The notes: generated from the sequence alone by a model not told the origin. Shown: positions 1 to 8,570, numbered from the stretch's first letter. The stretch: 64,000 bases of DNA from Acinetobacter sp. WCHA55 (GCF_002165305.2 NZ_CP032286.1:2108001-2172000); one strand, 5' to 3'. A program made the numbers and translations.

Positions 1-72
1 CTGGTTCAAATGGAACTTAAGTCCTATGGCATAGAGGTTAAAACTGGCTTTGCAAAAACTGGAGTACCCTAA
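1..72 (+). pseudogene. Fragment of an M20-family amidohydrolase (hippurate hydrolase type)
   Basis: Frame 1 runs open from the window edge for 23 residues to a TAA at 70-72. It contains the peptide LKSYGIEVKTGFAKTGV. This matches the N-terminal region of M20 amidohydrolases, where a segment of the form 'L..YG.EV..G..KTGVV' precedes the metal-binding motifs. The stop comes directly after GVP, so the metal site and catalytic domain are missing. The start lies outside the window. I read it as a gene remnant. The family match is by eye only. Confidence 0.6.
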
Positions 73-138
73 GTTCGCAAATCAGATACAGAGCAAATGG
101 AAGCTGCAAAATGAAAAACGCTAATTAAAATCCTATGA

Positions 139-166
139 AAAAGGTGATCACTCAGGATCACCTTTT
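139..166. terminator. Hairpin in repeat copy 1
   Basis: AAAAGGTGATC (139-149) pairs perfectly with GATCACCTTTT (156-166) across a 6-nt loop. It is the equivalent of the terminator hairpin at 2541-2566. Here it lies beyond a gene remnant, so it may no longer end a real transcript. Confidence 0.5.
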
Positions 167-233
167 GATTATGTATATGGTCTAAACCATCGACCAATTC
201 TATTCTGATCCTCATCATCGACGCTGCAAAAAG

Positions 234-277
234 CTAAAGCTCCCTCACTTCTTACACCAACATCAACTCACACGCTC
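234..277 (-). pseudogene. Duplicated 3' end of the 2634-3206 gene, broken
   Basis: Read on the minus strand in the parent frame, this gives CELMLV, then a stop (TTA at 252-254), then EVREL and the original stop at 234-236. The intact gene reads CELMLVEEVREL at 2634-2680. One codon has become TAA and homology ends at about 277. It is a decayed C-terminal fragment made by the duplication that produced the two direct repeats. Confidence 0.7.
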
Positions 278-289
278 TAGAACTAGGAA

Positions 290-550
290 TTAATCAAGCG
301 CAATATCTGAAAGGTAACATTCAATCTGCAAATATTGAGTTTCATACAGAGGATTTACAGGAAATAGCGTACATCTTGTCTTCAATTGAGATTGAACATT
401 AGCGATTATCCAAAGAGCTATTAGCACTTGAGAGTCAGTAATTTTGCTCATCAATAAGTAATAAAAGTAGCCCTTTTCATCACATTGAATGTTGATCGAC
501 CAATGACTACTTTCAGAAATATTCTTTATTCGAGCTATTCTTAATATCAA
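290..550 (-). CDS. Possible small hypothetical protein or remnant
   Basis: This is an 86-codon open frame. Its first usable codon is TTG at 550, two codons after an in-frame stop (TAA). The only in-frame ATG comes about 34 codons later. The composition is protein-like, with spaced aromatics and cysteines (NISESSHWSINIQ, YFYYLLMSK). I recognise no family and see no good ribosome binding site. It sits between repeat copy 1 and the DUF1254 gene, in a patch with other broken genes, so a truncated remnant is as likely as a working gene. Confidence 0.25.
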   Translation of the reverse strand: MILRIARIKNISESSHWSINIQCDEKGYFYYLLMSKITDSQVLIALWIIANVQSQLKTRCTLFPVNPLYETQYLQIECYLSDIALD

Positions 551-759
551 AACTTAAATGCATATTGGATGCGATATCAGAATAAGAATTCAGATTTGTG
601 GTGTTATAACTGCTCTAATCACCTAAGCGAGAAACAAAAGTCATTCATTTGCGAACGACTTCTAATATATCTCCTAGATGATTAAAGCAGAACAATCAAA
701 CTAAAACTTACCGTTTAGCAACAATTATGCTTCCCAAAAGAGTAACAATATCCATCAAA

Positions 760-2250
760 TTATCGCACTCTGGTAATTTCTGGTGGGATATAGTTGCCTG
801 CAAGTACTGATTCTTTTGGACCGTACATTCTTAAAATCATCCAGAATTGGCCGGGCTCACCACTTGGAAGCCAATTGCCCTTTTGCTCTTTTGATAGCGG
901 TTGTTCCTGAACGAAAATATCAATCGAACCGTCGGCATTTTTAACTAATGACGGTGTTCGATCGCCAATCGCATAGCGGTTGATAGGATTGGCTTTTAAT
1001 TGATTTTCAGGGCGGCTGTAAAGGGTAATTGACCAAAAGTAATTAACGGGCGGAAAATTATTCGCAGAAAAATGGATTTTATATTTTCGACCACTGATAA
1101 GTGGTTGGTTTTCATTATCTAAGAATGCAGGAAGATATAATGCTTCCTCCGCTTTATTGGCACCATAGCCCATCATAGCGACAGTTGACGCAAGCAGACG
1201 ATCACTGCCGTATGAACCTAAAAGCGTGGTAAAACGCCAGCTGTTTAATCCCTTACCTCGCTCCATACCATGCATTGGCACGCGTTGAAAGGCCATTTTT
1301 GCGGCTTTTTCTAGTCCTCTTCGTTGAGCGGCAGTTAATTTTTCAGGATCAAAGGTCAAATTCGGGCCAATACCTAATCTGGAGAATTGTTTTACCACTT
1401 CTTTATCGGTATCACGCACGCCACCAAATGTCCAGGCACGATTTAAAAGAGTGTAAAAATCAAGTGACTGCCAAATTGGATTATTCAGCTTGGGATTAGG
1501 TACTGGTGTTCCCTTCTTGGTTTTAGCGTAAATTGCATTTTTATTCAGCGGCGTGAGGGTAAGGCGCTTTAACATCGCAACGACGGGTTGAATATCTTCG
1601 GGTGTTTCTGGCGTAACAACAATTCGTGCTTGTAGAAATACACCATTGGTTGGCGCTTCAAATGTTTCGATAACATTTGGAATTTCACCGTGCCATCCCT
1701 TAGGGACATAAGCATAACGACCCGGTTTGGAATGAACGCGAGTGCCAATATAAGCAAATGTATTGAGCGCCCAATCCGTTGCCTGAATGACCATATAGCG
1801 ATTTGGGATTTCAGGCACGTCAATAATGATAGGTCCCTGACTTAAGTCCAACCATGCAAGACCATAAACCGTATCGTTATTCGGCGTAAAATCGATGGCC
1901 GAGTCGGGAGTGGCAAGGTTAGGGTAAATATTGAATTCATTAATCGGTGCATTTAATGGCGCTTCTGGATGAGTATCCTTTTCCATCAAAATTTGCGAGC
2001 GGGCGTATACCACACCCGTCGTATACGCCTCATAGCCTAATGCTAAGGCTTCAGCTTCGGCTACGTCATCGTCCATGGGAAGAGGCAAGTTAACAACACA
2101 AGAGGCTTGATTGACGCCACTTATCAGCAGCAAACATCCCAGCTTATTTCTAAGGTTGGCGCTACTAATTAAAACAATAATGAGCAATATCAATAAAATA
2201 CTGCCTATCATAGCTAAACGCTTAACTATGCTGTTTTTTATAAGATTCAT
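760..2250 (-). CDS. DUF1254/DUF1214 domain protein, membrane-anchored
   Basis: The product has 496 residues. A hydrophobic segment at about residues 13-30 acts as signal or anchor. The DUF1254 part follows (about 65-220), then the DUF1214 part (about 370-490), with typical stretches such as NDTVYGLAWLDLSQGP, RYMVIQATDW, VNYFWSITLYS and GQFWMILRMYGP. Proteins of this kind are widespread, predicted to be exported, and have no firmly known reaction. The length suits a complete two-domain member. The gene lies between the two direct repeats and next to gene remnants, which points to acquisition or rearrangement at this spot. Family assignment is confident. Function is unknown. Confidence 0.85.
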   Translation of the reverse strand: MNLIKNSIVKRLAMIGSILLILLIIVLISSANLRNKLGCLLLISGVNQASCVVNLPLPMDDDVAEAEALALGYEAYTTGVVYARSQILMEKDTHPEAPLNAPINEFNIYPNLATPDSAIDFTPNNDTVYGLAWLDLSQGPIIIDVPEIPNRYMVIQATDWALNTFAYIGTRVHSKPGRYAYVPKGWHGEIPNVIETFEAPTNGVFLQARIVVTPETPEDIQPVVAMLKRLTLTPLNKNAIYAKTKKGTPVPNPKLNNPIWQSLDFYTLLNRAWTFGGVRDTDKEVVKQFSRLGIGPNLTFDPEKLTAAQRRGLEKAAKMAFQRVPMHGMERGKGLNSWRFTTLLGSYGSDRLLASTVAMMGYGANKAEEALYLPAFLDNENQPLISGRKYKIHFSANNFPPVNYFWSITLYSRPENQLKANPINRYAIGDRTPSLVKNADGSIDIFVQEQPLSKEQKGNWLPSGEPGQFWMILRMYGPKESVLAGNYIPPEITRVR

Positions 2251-2494
2251 TATATTCCTTTAAATATCATCCAGCTTAAATGGCATAATCAGCAGCAAGT
2301 TTTATCTCAATAAAGGCCCCAAACCCATACTGATTGCTGCAAATAATGCTTTTACTGGCAAGAAGCTTCCCTGTTTAAGTGTTCCATTTAGCACTATCGC
2401 CAACTGGCTCCATCACTTATACAAAAACTGACGATCGCGATACTACCATTTATTTAACTTAATTAGCGCGCAAGGATCTATATAAATTGGCCAA

Positions 2495-2677
2495 AGCAAA
2501 TGGAAGCTGAAAAATGAAAAGCTAATTAAAATCATGTGATAAAGGTGATCATTCGAAATCACCTTTTGATTATTTATATGATGTAAACCATCGAGCAATT
2601 CTCTTTTGGTCCTCATCATTGGCATCGCAAAAACTAAAGCTCCCTCACTTCTTCCACCAACATCAACTCACATGCTC
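2495..2677. repeat. Direct repeat copy 2 (partner at 92-277)
   Basis: This is the presumed parent copy. It covers the last codons of the gene at 2634-3206, its terminator hairpin and about 45 bp beyond. The partner at 92-277 lies about 2.4 kb away and is more degraded. The stretch 2251-2494 between the DUF1254 start and this repeat holds no gene that I can support. Confidence 0.85.
2541..2566 (-). terminator. Terminator of the 190-residue protein gene
   Basis: AAAGGTGAT (2541-2549) pairs with ATCACCTTT (2558-2566). It lies about 70 bp beyond the stop codon of the minus-strand gene. The T-run on the minus strand is short (CTTTATC). Confidence 0.5.
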
Positions 2678-3206
2678 CATCACCCGTATCTTCGCGACTG
2701 AGTGAGCTGCGCCACGTCCAGCCATCGGTTGCTTTAACTTCAACCAAATGCCCTTTCAGATAGATCAGATCATCCTCATCAATCTTTGCCAACTGTTTGG
2801 CAACAGTGCTATTGGCTGGAATTAAATGTGTATTGGCACTCTGCGTTTCAATGTCATGTCGAGGAATGGGTGGCTGATTCTCATAACGCCAGTAATACCA
2901 GCGATTGCTTTGGCGTATTGAAAGCTGTTTATAGACGGCAGGATCAGCCATCGCGCCCCACCCCAAAGCGAAATCGACAGGACTGATTTCAGCTTCACGT
3001 CCCGAATGGTAATCTTCCCGTGATAAAACCCGAAATTGCCCTTCATAGTTCGCAAGATTGGTCATGGTATAACCATTAAAGGTTTGCACATCTGTACTAA
3101 TACGTTGATAGTCCTGAGCACTCTCAACATTGGTGCTAGGTTTCCACCAATAAAAAATGCCTAATACAATGACAATAATCCAAATTAAATAAGCACGGCG
3201 ACTCAT
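2634..3206 (-). CDS. Hypothetical membrane-anchored protein
   Basis: The product has 190 residues. It begins MSRRAYLIW followed by a hydrophobic stretch to about residue 22 (IIVIVLGIFYWW), then a soluble domain that would face the periplasm. The last third (EDDLIYLKGHLVEVKATDGWTWRSSLSREDTGDGACELMLVEEV, given here only as a region at about residues 142-188) has alternating hydrophobic residues typical of a small beta domain. I do not recognise a named family. It is transcribed away from ybgC. Its 3' end was copied to 234-277. Confidence 0.7.
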   Translation of the reverse strand: MSRRAYLIWIIVIVLGIFYWWKPSTNVESAQDYQRISTDVQTFNGYTMTNLANYEGQFRVLSREDYHSGREAEISPVDFALGWGAMADPAVYKQLSIRQSNRWYYWRYENQPPIPRHDIETQSANTHLIPANSTVAKQLAKIDEDDLIYLKGHLVEVKATDGWTWRSSLSREDTGDGACELMLVEEVREL

Positions 3207-3434
3207 CTTTCCCCCAATCTTTCAAACTGAAATTCACATTTTTAATTCTTTATTCTATCCCCCATCAGTTTTCAGATTGAAATCTTGTGCCATTGGACGG
3301 TCATCTCAAACTGCTAAACTTCAAGGCATTAACAGCCCTTAACTTAGACCAAGAATCACTGCAATTCCTCCCTGCAGTTTTAAATCATCTTGGACTTTGC
3401 AACACAACATTAAATCTAGACATGGAACACTATC

Positions 3435-3842
3435 ATGGCGAATAAGTTCGAATTTCAGATTCGTGTATATATTGAAGACACTGACGCAGGTGGTATTGTC
3501 TATCATGCCAACCATATTCGCTTTATGGAACGTACCCGCACCGAATGGTTACGTGCCTCTGGTGTAGACCATTACTGGCACCAAAAAGACTACAACTTCG
3601 TGGTGCATAAAATTAATGTCAAATATCAACGTCCAATCCTCATGGATGACTTAATTACTGTTACAGCAAGTGTAGTTTCGTGTAAAGCTACGTCATTTGT
3701 ATTGCAACAAAATATTTATCGTGGTGAAATCTTGTTGGCATCTGGCGAAGTTGAATTGGCGTGTATTAGCGCTGAAATGCGACCACGTCGTTTGCCAGAT
3801 GAAATTCGCGATCTAATTCGTAAAGAGTTAGAACAAATCTAA
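3435..3842 (+). CDS. ybgC: Tol-Pal system acyl-CoA thioesterase
   Basis: The product is a 135-residue hotdog-fold thioesterase. YIEDTDAGGIVYHANH holds the family's catalytic Asp and His, here D17 and H24. YbgC enzymes hydrolyse acyl-CoA (or acyl-ACP) thioesters and are encoded at the head of tol-pal operons, as here. tolQ begins 23 bp downstream, so the genes are probably cotranscribed. Length is normal for the family. The ATG at 3435 is preceded by GGAAC about ten bases upstream, and the protein aligns from this start. Confidence 0.95.
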   Translation: MANKFEFQIRVYIEDTDAGGIVYHANHIRFMERTRTEWLRASGVDHYWHQKDYNFVVHKINVKYQRPILMDDLITVTASVVSCKATSFVLQQNIYRGEILLASGEVELACISAEMRPRRLPDEIRDLIRKELEQI

Positions 3843-3865
3843 AAAATCTCGGCTCCTGTGTAACT

Positions 3866-4564
3866 ATGGCAAATCAATTAGAATCCACACTTCACGTTTC
3901 AGACCTCATTTTACAAGCAAGCCCAGTCGTACAATTGGTAATGCTGGCTTTACTTTTGGCCTCGCTGTTTAGCTGGTATCTGATTGCCAAGTTACACATG
4001 AGTTATAAAAAAGCACAGGCAGACGATGACCATTTCCAAAAAATCTTTTGGTCTGGTGCCGAACTCAATACGCTGTATAACAATGCTCAACTTAACTCCA
4101 AACGTGTCGGCCTTGAGGATATTTTTTATCAAGGTTTAGGCGAGTTTTTAAAACTAAAAAAACGCAATGCTGCTCCAGCACAAACCATTGAAGGTACAGA
4201 ACGTATTTTACGTGTAGGGCTAAGTCGTGACCAAAGCCAACTTGAACAAGGCTTAGGCGCTTTGGCCAGCATTGGTTCTGTTGCCCCTTATGTCGGTTTA
4301 TTTGGTACTGTTTGGGGCATCATGAATGCGTTCATTGGTTTAGCTGACGTAGATCAAGTCACCCTTGCAACAGTTGCACCAGGTATTGCTGAAGCTCTTA
4401 TTGCTACAGCGATTGGTTTATTTGCAGCGATTCCTGCGGTATTGGCATTTAACCATTACACTGGAAAAGGTGAAACAGTTTACTCTGATCGTGCTTTATT
4501 TGCAGAAGAAATGGTGGCGCTATTACAACGTCAGTCTTTGGGTGAAACTAAGGAACATGACTGA
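3866..4564 (+). CDS. tolQ: Tol-Pal inner-membrane proton channel subunit TolQ
   Basis: The 232-residue protein belongs to the MotA/TolQ/ExbB family. There are three hydrophobic segments, at about residues 20-40, 135-160 and 172-195. The conserved core GLGALASIGSVAPYVGLFGTVWGIMNAF leads into the second one (cited as a region, about 131-158). TolQ and TolR form the proton-driven motor that energises TolA for outer-membrane constriction at division. The gene ends TGATG, so its stop overlaps the tolR start by one base, implying translational coupling. Confidence 0.96.
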   Translation: MANQLESTLHVSDLILQASPVVQLVMLALLLASLFSWYLIAKLHMSYKKAQADDDHFQKIFWSGAELNTLYNNAQLNSKRVGLEDIFYQGLGEFLKLKKRNAAPAQTIEGTERILRVGLSRDQSQLEQGLGALASIGSVAPYVGLFGTVWGIMNAFIGLADVDQVTLATVAPGIAEALIATAIGLFAAIPAVLAFNHYTGKGETVYSDRALFAEEMVALLQRQSLGETKEHD

Positions 4565-5016
4565 TGGCAATTCAACGTTCAGGACGCTTCGAGCGCATTA
4601 AGAAACCACTAAAAAGTGAGATGAACGTCGTCCCATATATTGACGTCATGCTCGTATTATTAGTGATTTTTATGGTCACCGCCCCCATGATTACCAGCGG
4701 CATCAATGTCGATCTTCCTCAGGCCAATGGCAACCCTATTGAATCAAAAGATGCACCTGCAATGGTCAGCTTAGATAAAGAAGGTCGCTATTTCCTTAAA
4801 TATAAAACACATAGTTCTGCTGAACCTTTGGCTTTATCCGAATTGACGTCTATTTTAAGTGAAGCACAGCAACAAGCTCAGGCTGAAAATAAAACTTTAA
4901 CCGTGGTTGTGGAGGGTGAACAGACACGCTCTTATGGCGAAGTCATGTCACTCATGAACAGCCTACAAGAAGCGGGTCTCAGCCAAGTTGGATTACTCAC
5001 AGAGCCATTAAAGTAA
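4564..5016 (+). CDS. tolR: Tol-Pal motor subunit TolR
   Basis: The 150-residue protein belongs to the ExbD/TolR family. It has a short cytoplasmic N-terminus, one membrane helix (about 24-42) and a periplasmic domain. NVVPYIDVMLVLLVIF carries the protonatable aspartate D27, equivalent to the essential Asp of E. coli TolR. TolR pairs with TolQ to use the proton gradient. The gene overlaps tolQ by one base and is followed after 3 bp by tolA. Confidence 0.96.
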   Translation: MAIQRSGRFERIKKPLKSEMNVVPYIDVMLVLLVIFMVTAPMITSGINVDLPQANGNPIESKDAPAMVSLDKEGRYFLKYKTHSSAEPLALSELTSILSEAQQQAQAENKTLTVVVEGEQTRSYGEVMSLMNSLQEAGLSQVGLLTEPLK

Positions 5017-5019
5017 TTT

Positions 5020-6282
5020 ATGAAAGATTTAAAAAAGCCACCTTTTAAACAAAAAGCCATCGCGCTTGGATTTACCTTTGGTGTCCATGTGATTGCTGTT
5101 GTTGGCTTACTTTATCTTGGTATGAGTAAACCACCAGAGCCACCGAAGCAAATTAGAACTGTGCTCATCAAACCTGAGGACTTAAAGCCTGTTACGCTTG
5201 AAGAAACAGAGTTTACTGAAACAGCACACGAAAATGTCGCTAAAGAAATCACACAAACGGCTCCGCCCGCTGTAGAGCCTGCACCTGTTATCCCATCAGC
5301 ATCACCTATAACACCCGTTGTGCCAAAAGTCGATGCTCAAAAAGCAGCAGTGGATGCCAAAGCCGCTGAAGCGGCAGCACGTAAAGCTGAACTACAACAG
5401 CAGATTCAAGCACGTGCAAAGGCTGAAGCTGAAAAACTACAAGCTCAGCAAGAACGTGCTGCTACCCGTGCAGCGGAGCAAGCTAAAAATGCTGAGAAAG
5501 CCAAAGCAGATGCAGCCGCGAAAGCCGAAGCAGACGCCAAACGCCGAGAAAACTTAGAAGCCTTAAAAAAAGCAGAGGCAGTACAAAAAGCGAAGCTAGA
5601 GGCACAAAAGAAAGCGGATCTCGCTAAAAAGCAGCAGCAAATTACTGATGCCAATAAAGCTAAAGCTACGGCGGATGCAAAGGCTAAAGCGGATGCAGAT
5701 AAAGCCAAGGCTGCCGCTGATGCAAAACGTAAAGCCGATGCGGACAAAGCAAAAGCCGCCGCTGATGCGAAGGCCAAAGCAGATGCCGATAAAGCCAAGG
5801 CAAATGCCGATGCCAAAGCTAAAGCAGATGCAGCGAAAATCAAAGCTGACGCTGATGCAAAAGCCAAAGCAGATGCAGAAAAAGCCAAGGCTGCCGCTGA
5901 TGCAAAACGTAAAGCCGATGCTGAAGCAAAAGAACGTGCAGCGGAAGAAGCACGTGCTTCATCTGCCAAACAGGCTGCCGAAGAAGCTGCACAAAAGAAA
6001 GCTGAGGCCAAACAAATTGCGTCCACGGCAAAACGAGACTTTGAAAATAAAATTAAGCGTGCATGGGATACCCCTGCTGGCTCAAGTGGGAAAACAGCGA
6101 CAGCACGTGTGACCCTTTCAGATAACGGCGCTGTACGCTCTGTGATCGTGAGCTCAAGTGATCCTGACATGAAAGCCAGCGTTGAAGCAGCTGTTCGTTC
6201 TGCGGCACCCTATCCAATGCCTTCTGATCCAGAAGCACGCCGGCAAGCGCAAAGCTTTACATCATCCTTTACTGCCAAATAA
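5020..6282 (+). CDS. tolA: Tol-Pal coupling protein TolA
   Basis: The product has 420 residues and three domains. An N-terminal membrane helix (about 16-34) contacts TolQR. A long Ala/Lys/Asp/Glu-rich helix (about 105-335) spans the periplasm. A C-terminal globular domain (about 338-420, with NKIKRAWDTPAG and SSSDPDMKASVEAAVR) binds TolB/Pal and colicin- or phage-type ligands in relatives. Residues 216-305 are six near-perfect 15-residue repeats. The gene closes the ybgC-tolQRA transcription unit, since a strong terminator follows at 6287. Confidence 0.95.
   Translation: MKDLKKPPFKQKAIALGFTFGVHVIAVVGLLYLGMSKPPEPPKQIRTVLIKPEDLKPVTLEETEFTETAHENVAKEITQTAPPAVEPAPVIPSASPITPVVPKVDAQKAAVDAKAAEAAARKAELQQQIQARAKAEAEKLQAQQERAATRAAEQAKNAEKAKADAAAKAEADAKRRENLEALKKAEAVQKAKLEAQKKADLAKKQQQITDANKAKATADAKAKADADKAKAAADAKRKADADKAKAAADAKAKADADKAKANADAKAKADAAKIKADADAKAKADAEKAKAAADAKRKADAEAKERAAEEARASSAKQAAEEAAQKKAEAKQIASTAKRDFENKIKRAWDTPAGSSGKTATARVTLSDNGAVRSVIVSSSDPDMKASVEAAVRSAAPYPMPSDPEARRQAQSFTSSFTAK
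5665..5934. repeat. Six tandem 45-bp repeats inside tolA
   Basis: Residues 216-305 of TolA are six units of the form A-x-ADAK-x-KADA-x-KAK, encoded by 45-bp tandem copies. Synonymous third-position differences separate the units, so they are not recent identical copies. Such an array can change copy number by slippage or recombination and would lengthen or shorten the periplasmic helix. Confidence 0.85.
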
Positions 6283-6286
6283 CCCA

Positions 6287-6315
6287 AATCCCTCTGAACA
6301 ATCAGGGGGATTTTT
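6287..6315 (+). terminator. Terminator after tolA
   Basis: AATCCCTCTGA (6287-6297) pairs with TCAGGGGGATT (6302-6312), with one G-T pair and a 4-nt ACAA loop. A run of five T residues (6311-6315) overlaps the stem end. It starts five bases after the tolA stop and separates tolA from tolB. Confidence 0.85.
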
Positions 6316-6317
6316 CC

Positions 6318-6639
6318 AGCCATATTTACAGTATTTTTACACACTCAAATAACTTATTTTTAAATACGTTTAATATGTATACATGTTCAATAGTAATCGA
6401 TGTGAAGTCTTTAATTGCAGTCTATATTTCACTCCATACAAGCGAGTCGCCACTGCCTCTTATCACACACATCTGCATATGCGTTTTTTCATTTACGCTT
6501 AAACGACTTAACTCTTACTCTTTTTTCACAGTGTTATAACAGATCAGTCATAATTTCATGCTTTTAATATTAGAAAATCATGCCATTATGTAGAACAATT
6601 AAACCCAACATAAAAGCCGTTTGTTTGAGTAAATAACGA
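6318..6639 (+). promoter_or_regulatory. tolB upstream region with a candidate promoter
   Basis: This gene-free, AT-rich stretch lies between the tolA terminator and tolB. Because tolA is terminated, tolB-pal needs its own promoter here. The best sigma-70-like pair I see is TTCACA at about 6525 and CATAAT 18 bp later, upstream of the ATGATG start region. I see no other gene or repeat in it. The exact promoter is a guess. Confidence 0.4.
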
Positions 6640-7926
6640 ATGATGGAAATGACGCGTAAACACCTTCTTAGCCTAGCTATTTTAACTACTTTCAGCCCAG
6701 TCCTCGTGACTCAAGCACATGCTCAACTTCATTTAGAAATTGCAAAAGCACCCGAAGAAGCGCCTAAAATTGCAATCGTACCTTTTAGCAATGACAGCAG
6801 TCTCTATCCCATTATTGAAACGGATTTAAACCGCTCAGGGAAATTTACCAGTGCTTCAAAAAATTTGCCTGCAACAGCCAGTATAAATAACCCGAACGCA
6901 GCCAACTGGCAAACAGCAGGTGTTCCATATGTCGTTACAGGAACAGTCAAAACCACTGAAAATGGTAGCTACGAAGTTCATTACCAACTGTATGATGTCC
7001 AAAAACAACAATATCTTTTAAATGAATTATTAACTGTTCCAGCATCACGTATTCGCTCTGCTGCACACATGATTAGTGATGCTATTTATCAAGCATTAAC
7101 AGGTATTCCAGGGGACTTTAGCGGTCGTATTGCTTATGTACTGCGTAATGCTGCTACACCAGAGCAACGCTATACACTACAGATCGCAGATACTGATGGT
7201 GAGCAACCACGAACAATTTTAACGTCACGTGACCCAATTCTATCGCCTGCTTGGACGCCAGATGCTAAGAAAATTGCATATGTTTCTTTTGAAACCAAAC
7301 GTCCAGCAATTTATGTCCAAGACCTTTCCACAGGTGCTCGCGAAAAACTTGCGAGCTTCCGTGGTCTAAATGGCGCACCAAGCTTCTCTCCTGACGGGAA
7401 GAGTATGTTGTTTACGGCCTCTATGCATGGTAACCCAGAAATCTACCAAATGAACTTGGAAACCCGTCAACTGCAACGTATGACCAACGACAGCGCCATT
7501 GACACTGAAGCACGTTATGCGCCAGATGGTAAGTCATTTATTTTTACTTCTGACCGTGGTGGTTCTGCACAAATTTACCGTTATGACTTGGCAAATAACA
7601 GTTATAACCGTTTGACCTTCCGTGGTGCTTTCAATGCACGTGGCACGCTCAGTGCCGATGGCAAAAAGCTGGCACTGGTCCACCGTCCAAGCGGTAGTAA
7701 CTATAAAGTCGCTATTCAAGATTTAAACTCAAGTGTCACCAATATTTTAACGCCAACCAGTTTGGATGAGTCACCAAGTTTCTCGCCAAATGGGCAAATG
7801 GTGGTTTATGCAACGCGTGAAGGTTCACGTGGTTTGTTGTCAATCATGTCACTAGATGGCCGTTTCCGTATGAATTTACCAAGTGAACAAGGTGAAGTTC
7901 GTGAGCCGGCTTGGGCACCCAAATAA
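6640..7926 (+). CDS. tolB: Tol-Pal periplasmic beta-propeller TolB
   Basis: The product has 428 residues. A signal peptide ends near QAHA (about residue 29). The N-terminal D1/D2 region follows (about 30-165). Then come PD40/WD40-like blades marked by repeats such as SPAWTPDAKKIAYVS, APSFSPDGKSMLFT, EARYAPDGKSFIFTS and SPSFSPNGQMVVYA. TolB binds Pal and TolA in the periplasm. The start has closely spaced in-frame ATGs (6640, 6643 and 6649). A short signal peptide makes any of these possible. pal follows after 53 bp. Confidence 0.95.
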   Translation: MMEMTRKHLLSLAILTTFSPVLVTQAHAQLHLEIAKAPEEAPKIAIVPFSNDSSLYPIIETDLNRSGKFTSASKNLPATASINNPNAANWQTAGVPYVVTGTVKTTENGSYEVHYQLYDVQKQQYLLNELLTVPASRIRSAAHMISDAIYQALTGIPGDFSGRIAYVLRNAATPEQRYTLQIADTDGEQPRTILTSRDPILSPAWTPDAKKIAYVSFETKRPAIYVQDLSTGAREKLASFRGLNGAPSFSPDGKSMLFTASMHGNPEIYQMNLETRQLQRMTNDSAIDTEARYAPDGKSFIFTSDRGGSAQIYRYDLANNSYNRLTFRGAFNARGTLSADGKKLALVHRPSGSNYKVAIQDLNSSVTNILTPTSLDESPSFSPNGQMVVYATREGSRGLLSIMSLDGRFRMNLPSEQGEVREPAWAPK

Positions 7927-7979
7927 ATTTTTTAAAGACTAGCCTTTTTAATAATCATCAATTTTCATGGAGATGAAGA

Positions 7980-8549
7980 ATGAAATCGATCAAACTTTTA
8001 GCCCTTCCAATCTTAGCGACTGCTCTTGTGGTGACAGGGTGTGCGAGCCGCAAACCTGCGGCAACAATTGAAGCTGGCCAAAACCCCAATGGTTCAACCA
8101 CAGTCAACACTCAAGGTCTAAGTGAAGATGCTGCTTTAAATGCACAAAATCTTGCAGGTGCATCAGCAAAAGGCGTGACTGAAGCAAACAAAGCATTTTT
8201 AGCAAAACGCGTTGTGCATTTTGACTATGACAGCAGCGACCTCAGCAATGATGACTATCAAACGCTACAAGCCCATGCACAATTCTTAATGGCAAATGCA
8301 AATTCGCGTGTAGCGTTAACAGGTCATACCGATGAGCGCGGTACACGTGAATACAACATGGCATTAGGTGAGCGACGTGCCAAAGCTGTTGAAAGTTTCT
8401 TAATCACCACAGGTGTGAGTCCGAACCAACTTGAAGCCGTTAGTTACGGTAAAGAAATGCCAATCAACACAGGCCATGACGATAATGCATGGAAAGAAAA
8501 CCGTCGCGTAGAAATTAACTACGAAGCAGTACCACCACTTTTAAAATAA
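7980..8549 (+). CDS. pal: Peptidoglycan-associated outer-membrane lipoprotein Pal
   Basis: The product is a 189-residue lipoprotein. The signal peptide ends in the lipobox LVVTGC, with the lipidated cysteine at residue 21. A low-complexity linker follows, then an OmpA-like peptidoglycan-binding domain (about 75-185) with VVHFDYDSSDLS, GHTDERGTREYNMALGERRA and NRRVEINY. Pal ties the outer membrane to peptidoglycan and partners TolB. A GGAGATGAAGA ribosome binding site precedes the ATG. It closes the tolB-pal unit. Confidence 0.97.
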   Translation: MKSIKLLALPILATALVVTGCASRKPAATIEAGQNPNGSTTVNTQGLSEDAALNAQNLAGASAKGVTEANKAFLAKRVVHFDYDSSDLSNDDYQTLQAHAQFLMANANSRVALTGHTDERGTREYNMALGERRAKAVESFLITTGVSPNQLEAVSYGKEMPINTGHDDNAWKENRRVEINYEAVPPLLK

Positions 8550-8570
8550 TGCGGGTATCGCAACTGAAAT

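Larger units (their letters stand above)
92..277. repeat. Direct repeat copy 1 (partner at 2495-2677)
   Basis: This stretch of about 186 bp aligns along its whole length with 2495-2677, with scattered substitutions and a few small indels. The shared order is an AGCAAATGGAAGCTG segment, a GGTGATC hairpin, a CCTTTTGATTAT segment, then AAGCTCCCTCACTTCTT and CACCAACATCAACTCAC. In copy 2 the right-hand part is the 3' end of the 190-residue gene at 2634-3206, so copy 1 is a duplicated gene end with its terminator. The two copies flank the DUF1254 gene. Confidence 0.85.

Noticed and set aside
2251..2494. Possible gene remnant with a short plus-strand frame
   Set aside because: A 30-residue stretch can be read but I could not match it to a family.
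5445..6170. Long minus-strand frame of 241 codons opposite tolA
   Set aside because: Low-complexity Ala/Ser-rich translation produced by the repetitive Ala/Lys codons of tolA. No start signal.
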